Below, in pieces: positions 59,601-64,000 of a stretch of DNA of 64,000 nucleotides (within the stretch, counting starts at the first letter, position 1; each line of letters starts with the position of its first letter). The stretch spans positions 186,001 through 250,000 of the forward strand of contig JALBYF010000019.1 in NCBI GenBank assembly GCA_023212725.1. Direction: 5' to 3'. A program made the position numbers and the translations under genes. The notes beneath the pieces are model-generated. The model saw only the letters and a program-made list of their open reading frames with translations, did not search any database and had not been told where the DNA came from. The DNA is from Tranzscheliella williamsii. Lineage: Eukaryota; Basidiomycota; Ustilaginomycetes; Ustilaginales; Ustilaginaceae.

Positions 59601-61978
59601 TGCCTTGGCGACACCGAAGCGGTATCAAGGTTGCACACCTGAACGAGGGCCTCTACCAACGCGGCTGCGACCGGCTCCTGGTGAGCTGGCCAGGGCTGCG
59701 GACCGGATGATTCAGGATCCGGCTGACTTCGCTGTTCGGCCACCAAATCGTGGACAAGAGTGGCCAACCTCTTCCGGTCGGCTTTACCAGAGCCGGTGAC
59801 TGGCAGCTGGTCCAGAACGAGATACTTCCAGGGGCGCATGTGGGGTGGCAGCATCGCGTCAGCGATCTGGCGACAGTCTTGCTCTGCGTCGGCGGGAGTG
59901 TGATTGCGAGCGAGCACTATGCAAGCGACGAGCTTCTCGCTACCGCCAGAAGTGGCCTGGCCCTCTGATGAAGGGCGGTAGACGACACAGGCTGCATGCT
60001 GTACTGCTATGCCCGAGACGAGAAGCGCATCGACTTCGCCCAGCTCCACGCGTCGGCCGGAAAGCTTGACTTGCTCGGCATCCATCCTGCCAAGAATCTC
60101 CAGCAGCGGGGTGCCGTCGCGGTCCCAGACGATGCGAGCGCGGTCGCGGGTGCGGTAGATGCGGCCGAGCTGCGTCGTGGTGACAAAGGCTTCTTTCGTC
60201 TGGTCTGGCAAGCCGAGGTATCCCATGCCGACATGCGGGCCGCCAATGACGAGCTCGCCCGTGATGCCAATGGGCACGGCTGTGAGGCCGATTTCGGTTT
60301 CAGCTACCACCGCCAAACTGCAGGAGGCCAGAGGCGAGCCGATGATCGAGCCACGGTAGTCAGCGGGAAACGGCTGGAGTAGGGTGCAGTTGACCGACGC
60401 TTCGGTGGGCCCATAGGCGTTGGCTAGCCAGGTGGTGTCGCCACCGGCAAAGCGACGGATGACGGTCGGATTGAGACTCTCGCCCATCGTCCAGAGGTAG
60501 TGAAGGTCGGGCAGGTCGGCTGGGTCCAAAAGGGTGGCGACACTAGGCGTCGCCATCATGATGTCTGCCTTGCTCTCACGGACAACGGCTGGCAGATCGG
60601 AGAGCGTCAGCTCGCGGCGGGCAGAACACAGCGTTGCACCCGTCGACAGGGCAACGTAAATCTCCATGACCGAGGGGTCAAAGACCGAAGACGCAAATTG
60701 GAACCATCGGTAGCCTTGGGTGCTGCTACGTAGCGGGGCAGGAAGATGCTGGATGTGGGCGCGGATCGAAGTGGTAGCCGAGTGATGGGAGATCATCACG
60801 CCCTTGGGTTTTCCCGTGGTGCCGCTGGTGAAGAGCACATAGGCGCATTCCTGCTGGGCGCAGACATCCGGCGTCGGTGGCAGTAACGACTGCTGGGATT
60901 GCGGAAGCGGTGCCGCTGCTATCAGCGTAGAAACATCAATCCATGTCGGGCTGGATGCCATTGTGGTCAACCAGCCTGGAGCTTGGCGCGTAGCGGTGGT
61001 GGTACTGGCGCCGAGAACGACACCAGCGTGGAGCTGTTCGACGAGACCTTGGAGCCTGGCGTCCGGCGCATCGACCGGCAGGGGGCAGAAGGCAAAGCCG
61101 GCCATAAGGATCGCAAGGTAGGAGATATAGAGTTCGGGCGAGGGACTCAGGAGCATCGGCACAACGACCGGCTTGGCGGGATCCTGAGATGGCCCTGTTA
61201 CCGTGCGGATCTCTGCTGCCAGCATGACTGCCCTTTGGCAGAGCTCAAGATAGGTCAAGGTGGTAAAGCGCGATGGTTGAAGGGAGTGCTGGAACTGGAG
61301 GGCAATACGATGAGGATTCGCTCTCACTTGCGAGAGGAAGCCATGGTGCAGGTGGTCGGACGGCGAAGCGAGCTTAGCCGGAGAAGCGTTAAGGATGGAA
61401 GCAGGAGCGGCCAGCGAGTCCAGACTTGTCGAGGGACATGCCAATACGGAGGTAGCAAAGTGGGCGAAGATGCCGCTGCAAGCATCCCGACGCAGCGGAG
61501 AGCCCTGTTGATGAACTTCGAAGGTGATGTGGAGAGAATCAGGTTGCGTGGCAGGTGCGGTGGTGATGACCAGGTCATCGGGTCCTTCGCTGGTGGCAGC
61601 GCCATCGGACGTGGTTGCAACGGCAGCTTTCGAAGACGTAGTGAAGTGCAAGGCGATACCGGGCGATAGCGATGACGCCCGATCAGCGGTGGAACCACGC
61701 GAGCAGATGAAGGTCTTGCCATCGACGGCGAGTTTGAACACAGTATCTTCAGCGTCGATGCCAACAAGCTGGCCGACGAAAGCGCTGAGGTTATGGACCC
61801 AGTCCTTCTGCGGTTGGCCATGTTGGCCACCTTGTCCTAAACCGGAGATGCATCGTACGTACTGCGGTGTGGCAGGGGCGCTGAAGGAATGCACTGCCCT
61901 GGCGCGCTCCTCCCCGACGGTGTGCGGGGCGTAAGGATGGAGCGCAGGCAGCCTGCTGAACGTGTAGGCAGCCGTCAT
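47693..61978 (-). CDS. fer3: Ferrichrome-type siderophore NRPS, probably ferrichrome A synthetase (Fer3-like)
   Basis: One intronless frame, 4761 aa from the first ATG (61978). Order: A1 (LFTSGTTGKPKGVMI ~383), T1 (LGVDSLAAM ~800), C1 (MMHAIFDGG ~1030), A2 (WTSGTTGPPKGVMI ~1520), T2 (VGVDSIRAI ~1940), C2 (LHHALYDGP ~2186), A3 (YTSGSTGKPKGVLV ~2700), T3 (LGFDSLSII ~3130), C3 (MHHALYDGH ~3331), T4 (VGIDSIVAL ~3675), C4 (MHHSLYDGV ~3870), T5 (LGLDSLMAI ~4239), C5 (IHHTSYDAW ~4452). Three A domains plus a terminal T-C-T-C is the fungal ferrichrome synthetase plan, building a cyclic hexapeptide of three small residues and three N-acyl-N-hydroxyornithines. All five T domains keep the phosphopantetheine Ser. 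The divergent hydratase favours ferrichrome A (Fer3) over ferrichrome (Sid2). Substrates were not decoded. Confidence 0.93.
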   Translation of the reverse strand: MTAAYTFSRLPALHPYAPHTVGEERARAVHSFSAPATPQYVRCISGLGQGGQHGQPQKDWVHNLSAFVGQLVGIDAEDTVFKLAVDGKTFICSRGSTADRASSLSPGIALHFTTSSKAAVATTSDGAATSEGPDDLVITTAPATQPDSLHITFEVHQQGSPLRRDACSGIFAHFATSVLACPSTSLDSLAAPASILNASPAKLASPSDHLHHGFLSQVRANPHRIALQFQHSLQPSRFTTLTYLELCQRAVMLAAEIRTVTGPSQDPAKPVVVPMLLSPSPELYISYLAILMAGFAFCPLPVDAPDARLQGLVEQLHAGVVLGASTTTATRQAPGWLTTMASSPTWIDVSTLIAAAPLPQSQQSLLPPTPDVCAQQECAYVLFTSGTTGKPKGVMISHHSATTSIRAHIQHLPAPLRSSTQGYRWFQFASSVFDPSVMEIYVALSTGATLCSARRELTLSDLPAVVRESKADIMMATPSVATLLDPADLPDLHYLWTMGESLNPTVIRRFAGGDTTWLANAYGPTEASVNCTLLQPFPADYRGSIIGSPLASCSLAVVAETEIGLTAVPIGITGELVIGGPHVGMGYLGLPDQTKEAFVTTTQLGRIYRTRDRARIVWDRDGTPLLEILGRMDAEQVKLSGRRVELGEVDALLVSGIAVQHAACVVYRPSSEGQATSGGSEKLVACIVLARNHTPADAEQDCRQIADAMLPPHMRPWKYLVLDQLPVTGSGKADRKRLATLVHDLVAEQRSQPDPESSGPQPWPAHQEPVAAALVEALVQVCNLDTASVSPRQTLFQLGVDSLAAMRLLRHLRRDPTTMEAAAHLDVAQILSFQDCGQFVQSLYACEAKERTKDQSAEWDDLVHSFAQRCAPSVGRSLNIDPAGLGRILPATATQSGMLASFVSRAHPHGPAPPASYINHSVYHTESASDARRLYESFYHVLTSHAIFRTAFCAVDDPLSPFAQCILQGWDPSNNLRETVSNGAMEQALEEHLSYVERSMDIHHPPWCLGLLQPASDEQEGNGLVVLSMMHAIFDGGSLDLLQNAVIRQSCCPSPVTSSPPAEELEEAVRHHFLSDLDGARKFWRKKLENVPKTRFPCVHGGKPVAQGSHRSSVAEVASASTMPEILQQAQALGSSPLVLLQTAWNLLLASYSEDEEQTTFTSGSVHSGRLDEKMARCMAPTFNIIPFALDIASEGLTVTQLLAIATKEATAALSHLEIPLGALAAADGSGGFVFDTLFAVQRFDETAIHDGTASKPWSSVSYPTMTNDFAVMFEIWPSLTHAGPLRLRLTYSTAVLDPASADLLLRQYDDLVQRLMLQPSRSVKDLVRGNAADLSLLACANVDRMATSTAASSPELLHSQFEARAQASPDRIALEFYSDLSVSSPSPVRLTYGELGDRADHMARRLLSVVGRRTLRDQPVPICMERCPELYIAVLAILKAGGAWCPIDVQSPLARQHELIKRTGASVLLATASTAAQLGSIDGVDIIDTTAADSYLSGPRLEAETEPNALAYLIWTSGTTGPPKGVMIPHSAAVHSMKALQDHIQTLSDGPPRCLQFSAYTFDVFVQDLFWTWGLGGVVISSTRENVLASTAELVAVSRADHAHLTPAVAAGLPRSSCPTLTSVTFIGEKLSESVAQDWTGSGAVPVRLPPIAVYNTYGPAEVTVVATLRRLERGETLQSANVGRPMRSVSAFVCKSRSDPFQPCLRGTVGELVLGGGQVGRGYLGDRAKTAAVFAYSEAWKQQIYFTGDYVRMLHDGSIEFIGRRDDLVKLGGIRVELSEISSALAAADPAIERAETMLLSRSDRPTPQVVTFLACPKLAQNFDGILQENTEAVKAAHVCQSRAREILPPHMVPAIVLVLSRIPQTASAKIDRASLRSAYDQADLELWTPELADAEADSDVDESVRSLQRTIMEVVSDITGTQREEIHSDSLVASVGVDSIRAIRLSAKLKQHGFAISIADVLSSQTVRMLASRIRHANGTANGDGQTARGQQMRAKLKHFDGQVRSVLPLESSKGAAAWYPCSTLQEGMLAETLSSPTAYWGDQLLLLDAKVDLATLRQALYQTMQQVDMLRVVFLILSHVDVELSESVRFDGGRAGFALQKLLAYDHASVAFEELVDSKFTQLSSPLEVHDAVQEWRARVASDRSRDMLSGSPLWAVAFFQSPPVADQPKQTYMAWTLHHALYDGPSVEGIFERVAAAYAGIVEGLSSTTPSTPLLEQCIHAYAFSQQEQEASMLYWTRLLQPRGAAACLPDLTSTNRSPSKTDAPPMTAFVTGAQLITCSDTKIRQLQTRCSVSFTTIIKTVFAVLLAQYIEVKDEEGSHILLGEIVSQRGEHSSLSAEEAIGPLLSTQPFSVQFSSSTEKASAISLLDQCTVQAGQALRHRYVPLTDLAKKMGTESGSKLFSAMFNYHIPNRSKGASTVLTALGSQINSQAGIQVEHDAALNVFEEECRDGSLDRQIKLELSVKEESISQEMLTIMVRQLAVLLDGVLSSPSQTWHYLLSHVEQPELVSLSSTRRLSRPDQHLDHGEDPAFWIERYAALHPEWTAVVIAESSDGLIADASVTSWSYAQLNAAANQAASLMSSLGLPPGPIALCMGRTLMSMAFFLAIFKSGRTYLPIDDQLPSERKRLLLDASGCALVVTEDGCLGELEATSPCPVLNVDAPGFVNKMERQPSANVRVVCTGESGAYLLYTSGSTGKPKGVLVSRRNLCSFVESYAEVVARECPATLTLGGQGRYLGLASRAFDVHLSQTFMSWRFGMALATGHRPLLLGDLKATVLKLQITHMSCVPSLLDQCDLVPDQVPSLVFLGVGGEKMTERVRDTLATRLPVLNAYGPTETTIMCTVNRVAQDSHVRDIGFVLPGNTAKVIDFEDKIDLVPVLRGRTGELCIEGDLVALGYLDRGAKAIDGFVTTKEGHKLYRTGDAARMMADGRVHYLGRRDEQEKIRGQRLELGEVSQAVISGAQGAVHAATIICKHQKLSKPLLFSLIAPRTIAGKPESHSASHLPSLLDAGSEMGIIARRSLLHCKQHLPEYMVPDLVVPVSHLTVLPTSGKTDLRRMKAWVAALPLSSLFAMDGSAGAGEGDRKDQRPLNPAEENVARIINQVMPMELPTHAETSIFELGFDSLSIIKLAAYLRKAGINISISKLRSHARICDIATVQNATAAESIDLRIGAKFVQDFRRQHEPTLQKTHGSNLEKILPCLPVQEGMVALSLGSNSSEPIYVAGMHIKMSTETVSSSSLKQAWIALASRHAILRTCFDHVTDQTIGQIVLRTIEPDQHCIDQRHDLERMAVQRHILARITTLPPWRVVFEGNAPSFTLYMHHALYDGHSLPLILDQLAILCNDMASTTMLASPDVTPLLEYIFSVQDLKAQEFWTRSFEGVQLTASPWERYEVVAAPAKAQSSLQLDSLKAAASRLHVTLPSLIAVAVASAFANVLDTSAIVIGNVLSGRSVDVDAANLITAPCVTTVPMPVQRILLDAGESPDFKTLVTACHTWSSASLTFQHTSLRSVRRWIDSGRASPVDILFSFIQKDEHADQDQRAWSLEQFDAETDAPAAVEVVVKPNTNELIITAATKHALRLDSVEGVVEHIKILLARASTDASIGLSDLGFPADSVHASTGIVKEQGHQRTIERIMTPMELTIRQVAAKLAGVESDIIQLHTPLLRVGIDSIVALRFASQLRSQLNCHISGHDVLSAGNIAALGDLIAAKELQQGVTPDEITMSKAEYPCTPLQAGMLSGTISSSRHRLYVHHHAVVLREGLDIDRLEAALCKVVQEHEILSTSFYLRSEGGVAAPMWWARVQTGPTADNVRLERQSSQLPARALLQQEADSFIFPSAKDFSRSPWRAQVIAGPDSTLFLLSMHHSLYDGVSLPALFRDLRAAYEGDPLPQQIPYSVAAHAIHARREISAAYWSNKLAGFQHPSLITSVSSPSQECTYRLSSIDVGLDLAEIKKICRDNQFSVQASVMLAWAKVVAITSGQRDICFGQVVSGRYLDLPGVEEISGPLINTVPTRLTLANGLESNASMARRVHAELVDSQPHQHAPLSVVQSQWRKQVAAAQQSAAGTVKLFDSLFVFHNVEAEQRAKRSSELKLWDSLAEDDQSTKEEATAASEYPANISVVLDLDGLKIKAGASDAVGGPSWLPTMLKLLKDTIIDILHRPSRSMGALPESLAMLPLQRESHEIYETTALSIGRRRLTEAEETTLVRHMSKRLGTDSETIRACPNFVLLGLDSLMAICVSADARVDNVSVAAHDILSSGSLSKMTVADEHYQAYVRTSASQQLPLCSLEERAEALELLRLVDSDVEAVLPLLAGQTQHIELWLQRQRRFFEPTFVFVTETRLSTEALERAWEELRRRNQALRTAFARVASGNLLQAVLKPESAFSTSSRSQLSVVDAGDALDEVAARHVQHLNTTPTDLSTPSARLSLVRGNSRDLVMLTIHHTSYDAWSMRLLVAELSQLYRNFVQVAGPTVPPVSSTPPVSFVDFVGHVYDAQTRAKDVETKFWADKLRHAEDTLVCGTAEQSILQTMHLRKPAVGSVHDKEMMCRTQGFGLQAVVILAYARILASRSNGKHSPTFGFYTAGRSAEFVGLAELMGPTITMQPMTVALDYQQLVSCLAAIQSDLAARTRYDQSLVKTGVQFDAHLNLLWHKSSRPTDAVSKGNALLQPYRLATDSGYFTRQEGMPGPTSVDLHGSSQSSLSCRAQLYLDVGLDKEADCLGFGARCDASAMDDKALAEFCNSVASEIDEICSAL

Positions 61979-62328
61979 GTTGCTGCTTCTCTGTGGACTG
62001 ACGATGAGGAAGGCAAGCAAGAAGATGAGCTGGACAAGGAACGAGCTTTTTGGTGTCGAGTAAGAGCACCAGCGTCTGCTTTAGGAGATCTCGTTGTCGT
62101 CGGTGGCTTTTGGATGCGATGGCCTCTGTTCGCCCAATGTTGCGGGAGGAGTGGAAGAAGAGCTATAAGGGAGCTGTTGCCCGAGGCCGAGAAACGTTCG
62201 CGAAGATCTTCTTCAAGGTCTCGTTGAAAGGCAAATCTTCTTGGTCGAGGCAAACCTACGGCTGCAGGCGGATGTGCGTGGGAGCTCAGCTCAGGCTGGA
62301 AGGAGATGATCATCGATCAACGCAATCA

Positions 62329-62333
62329 GATAA
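62329..62333 (+). promoter_or_regulatory. GATAA site upstream of NRPS
   Basis: AGATAA in + orientation, about 350 bp upstream of the NRPS ATG. GATA-type iron repressors such as Urbs1 bind GATAA sites at siderophore genes. Single short motifs occur by chance, so this is weak alone. Confidence 0.3.
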
Positions 62334-62609
62334 CAGTGTGGGCCGCCTCCGCGGATCACGGGTCGAACAGGTGGCAGAAACACTAGGAAGCGGCTGCCGA
62401 GATGAGAAACGATAGCTGAGGCGACGGCAGCCACATGTCGATGCTTTCAGCTGCTGTTCCATTGTTTGGTGGACTAGTGGCGCAAACGGCGCGCGGCTCG
62501 GCGTGACCCGGGATGCGGACGGAGGGTCGAACCATACTTGGCAAATTTTCTCGCTTTGGACGATGACGTAGTGGCCAGCAAGAGACTCGACGAGAGTAAG
62601 GCGGACAGC

Positions 62610-62692
62610 GGAGGAGGAGAGGCAAGGAGGAGAGCAGAGGAGGAGAGCAGAGGAGGAGAGCAGAGGAGGAGAAAGAGAGCAGAGGAGGAGAG
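62610..62692. repeat. 13-bp purine tandem repeat (AGAGCAGAGGAGG)
   Basis: Three clean, consecutive 13-bp units and a fourth after a short AAGAG interruption, flanked by partial GGAGGAGAG units. All purine-rich on the + strand except for one C per unit. It sits between the two GATAA sites in the NRPS/hydratase divergent region. Confidence 0.8.
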
Positions 62693-62705
62693 GCAATGCA
62701 ATTTT

Positions 62706-62711
62706 TTATCA
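62706..62711 (-). promoter_or_regulatory. TGATAA site upstream of hydratase
   Basis: TTATCA on the + strand is TGATAA on the minus strand, matching the (G/T)GATAA form reported for Urbs1. It lies about 730 bp from each start codon and 375 bp from the other GATAA. Weak alone. Confidence 0.3.
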
Positions 62712-63458
62712 GATTATTCGCATTGTTCGAAGCGACCCAATCAGATTAGATGTGGAACCCACCCAGGTATCGTCATGCATGCCATCTCCTCAACGAGCTC
62801 TACGCACAGACGAACAGCCAATCGCTGGCCGAGGGCCTTGAACGAACGTGGTCCACCAACATGGCGTAGTTTGCCATTCAATGACCACATCACCACGGAC
62901 GGGTACCAGGCGATGCCAGCCGAACTCTCGCTACACAGGCCCATGTCCACTGCGACGACACCGACAAGCTAAGGTTTAGGGCACACCAGTTCGTCGTGGC
63001 GGCAGCCGAGATGACGAGAGCCGAGCTACAGCCATGCGTTTATCAGGCAACATCCCGACCACCCTGCCTCACCGCTCGCCTATAGGTATCCCGTCCGCAT
63101 GGCCGCTTTACCAGGACTTGGGTCTGTCTTGCCCATGCCATCGCTCAAAAGTAGCAAAGGCTGCAAGCACCCCCGAACTGGAAGAAATGGACCAGTATTC
63201 ACAAGCCCATTTTCACACCTTTCACTGTTGGTGCGGTCTCTTCTTCGATGGCCCGGCCCCGGTCTTGCACAAAGGCAGATCAGAAGAATCAGAAGGCGAT
63301 CGTAGGGAGGAGGGCAACCTCAATCTACTCGACTGTGACCAGGATATCTGCCAGGCGATCCATACCTTCCACCTCTAGTCACTGTCTGCCAGTTGCCTAT
63401 CCCCACGTTTGGCCAGGTATAGCTACAAAACAGCTGAGCAGCGCATTTCTAGATCAAG

Positions 63459-64000
63459 ATGGTAGCTACTGCCAGGCGGCTGGTCCAGCTGATACATGAT
63501 TCGGCAGCGGAGAGGCGAGGGCTCTATCACCTGGTGCTGAATCGGCCGGAGGCGCGCAATGCGATTTCGCGGACGATGTTGGCGGAAATGGTGCAGTGTA
63601 TCTCGGAGCTTGTGTGTATGATCGGGGCGCCGGTGGCGGAGCAGGCCCTGCCGCGCGTGCTCATCATCCGTGCCCACGAGCCCGTCTTCTGTGCGGGCGC
63701 CGACCTCAAAGAGCGCGCCGACATGACTCCCGCCGAAGTACACCGCTTCCTCGCCGACCTCAGAGACCTGCTCGACCAGGTGGAGAAGCTGCCCATCCCC
63801 ACCATCGCCGCCATCGACGGCGCAGCGCTAGGTGGTGGCCTCGAACTCGCCCTCGCTTGCGACTTTCGCGTAGCAGGTAAGTAGCCCTCTGGACCAGCTT
63901 GCTTACTTCTGCTATTGACACCCCAGCCGTCTTGTTTCATCGTTGCACAGCAAGCACCGTCGACAAGATTGGATTCCCGGAGGTCCGTCTGGGCATCATC
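63459..64000 (+). CDS. fer4: Enoyl-CoA hydratase/isomerase, Fer4-like methylglutaconyl-CoA hydratase, 3' end outside window
   Basis: Exon 1 is 63459-63876; a 74-nt intron (GTAAGT...GCACAG) follows; exon 2 starts at 63951 and runs off the window. The visible 156 residues cover the N-terminal half of a crotonase fold: LNRPEARNAISRTMLAEMV, oxyanion-hole loops FCAGADLKERADM and DGAALGGGLELALACDFRVA, then STVDKIGFPEVRLGII across the splice. The family is AUH-like, usually 260-300 aa. In ferrichrome A synthesis, Fer4 dehydrates HMG-CoA to methylglutaconyl-CoA, which Fer5 transfers to N5-hydroxyornithine. The N-terminus lacks a clear mitochondrial presequence, which fits a siderophore role rather than leucine breakdown. 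A mitochondrial AUH is the alternative; the missing C-terminus could show a peroxisomal signal. Confidence 0.8.

Larger units (their letters stand above)
61979..63458. promoter_or_regulatory. Divergent NRPS / hydratase promoter region
   Basis: About 1.48 kb between the divergent start codons of the NRPS and hydratase genes. It contains two GATAA sites and a 13-bp tandem repeat (listed separately) and only short frames without motifs. Co-regulation by iron is expected if this is the ferrichrome A locus. Confidence 0.6.

Noticed and set aside
62474..62701. Minus-strand Ser/Leu-rich frame over the 13-bp repeat
   Set aside because: The peptide is just translation of the tandem repeat; no ATG-led conserved sequence.
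63034..63378. Plus-strand frame of 114 codons upstream of the hydratase
   Set aside because: No family motif, low-complexity Cys/His mix, and it lies in the expected promoter/5' UTR.
1..64000. CRISPR arrays, phage or insertion sequences
   Set aside because: No array of direct repeats with spacers, no transposase, and the window is eukaryotic.

Overview
The window looks like nuclear DNA of a smut-type basidiomycete (Ustilaginomycotina). It is GC-rich. Most genes are intronless or carry a few short introns (about 46 to 154 nt) with GT-AG ends. The gene content (MCM5, SNF7, MED22, RRP8, FHL1-like, HEM1) is fungal. The right end carries a ferrichrome-type siderophore NRPS facing an enoyl-CoA hydratase gene, the arrangement expected of a Ustilago-like ferrichrome A locus. 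All calls come from reading translations and splice signals; no database search was run.

Layout, left to right. At 1-12.7 kb are housekeeping genes: a 14-TM-type MFS exporter cut by the window edge, MCM5, SNF7/VPS32, an L-2-hydroxyglutarate dehydrogenase, mitochondrial ribosomal protein L12, 5-aminolevulinate synthase with five Cys-Pro haem-type motifs, and mitochondrial SSB. At 13-28 kb are a very large hormone-sensitive-lipase-like hydrolase, a Ytp1-like membrane protein with a His-rich stretch, a CDT1-like replication licensing factor and a DUF924 protein. At 28-48 kb are an FHA plus forkhead regulator (FHL1-like), an unrecognised two-exon gene, a DUF3140 gene whose 1.46-kb intron contains the complete MED22 gene on the same strand, an HNH-nuclease-domain gene, a DUF3237-like gene that cannot be read in one frame with canonical splicing, a Zn2Cys6 regulator and RRP8. 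At 47.7-64 kb are a 14.3-kb intronless NRPS gene (A-T-C-A-T-C-A-T-C-T-C-T-C) and, divergent from it across 1.5 kb, the 5' part of a Fer4-like methylglutaconyl-CoA hydratase gene.

Functional links. MCM5 and CDT1 both act in origin licensing, and both have MCB-like ACGCG motifs upstream, which fits shared G1/S control. The NRPS and hydratase together fit ferrichrome A synthesis: the hydratase would supply the methylglutaconyl acyl group, and the NRPS would assemble the peptide. GATAA sites between them could serve a GATA-type iron repressor such as Urbs1. HEM1 is a second iron-linked gene but lies far away and is not clustered with them. The strongest unusual structure is MED22 nested in an intron of the DUF3140 gene.
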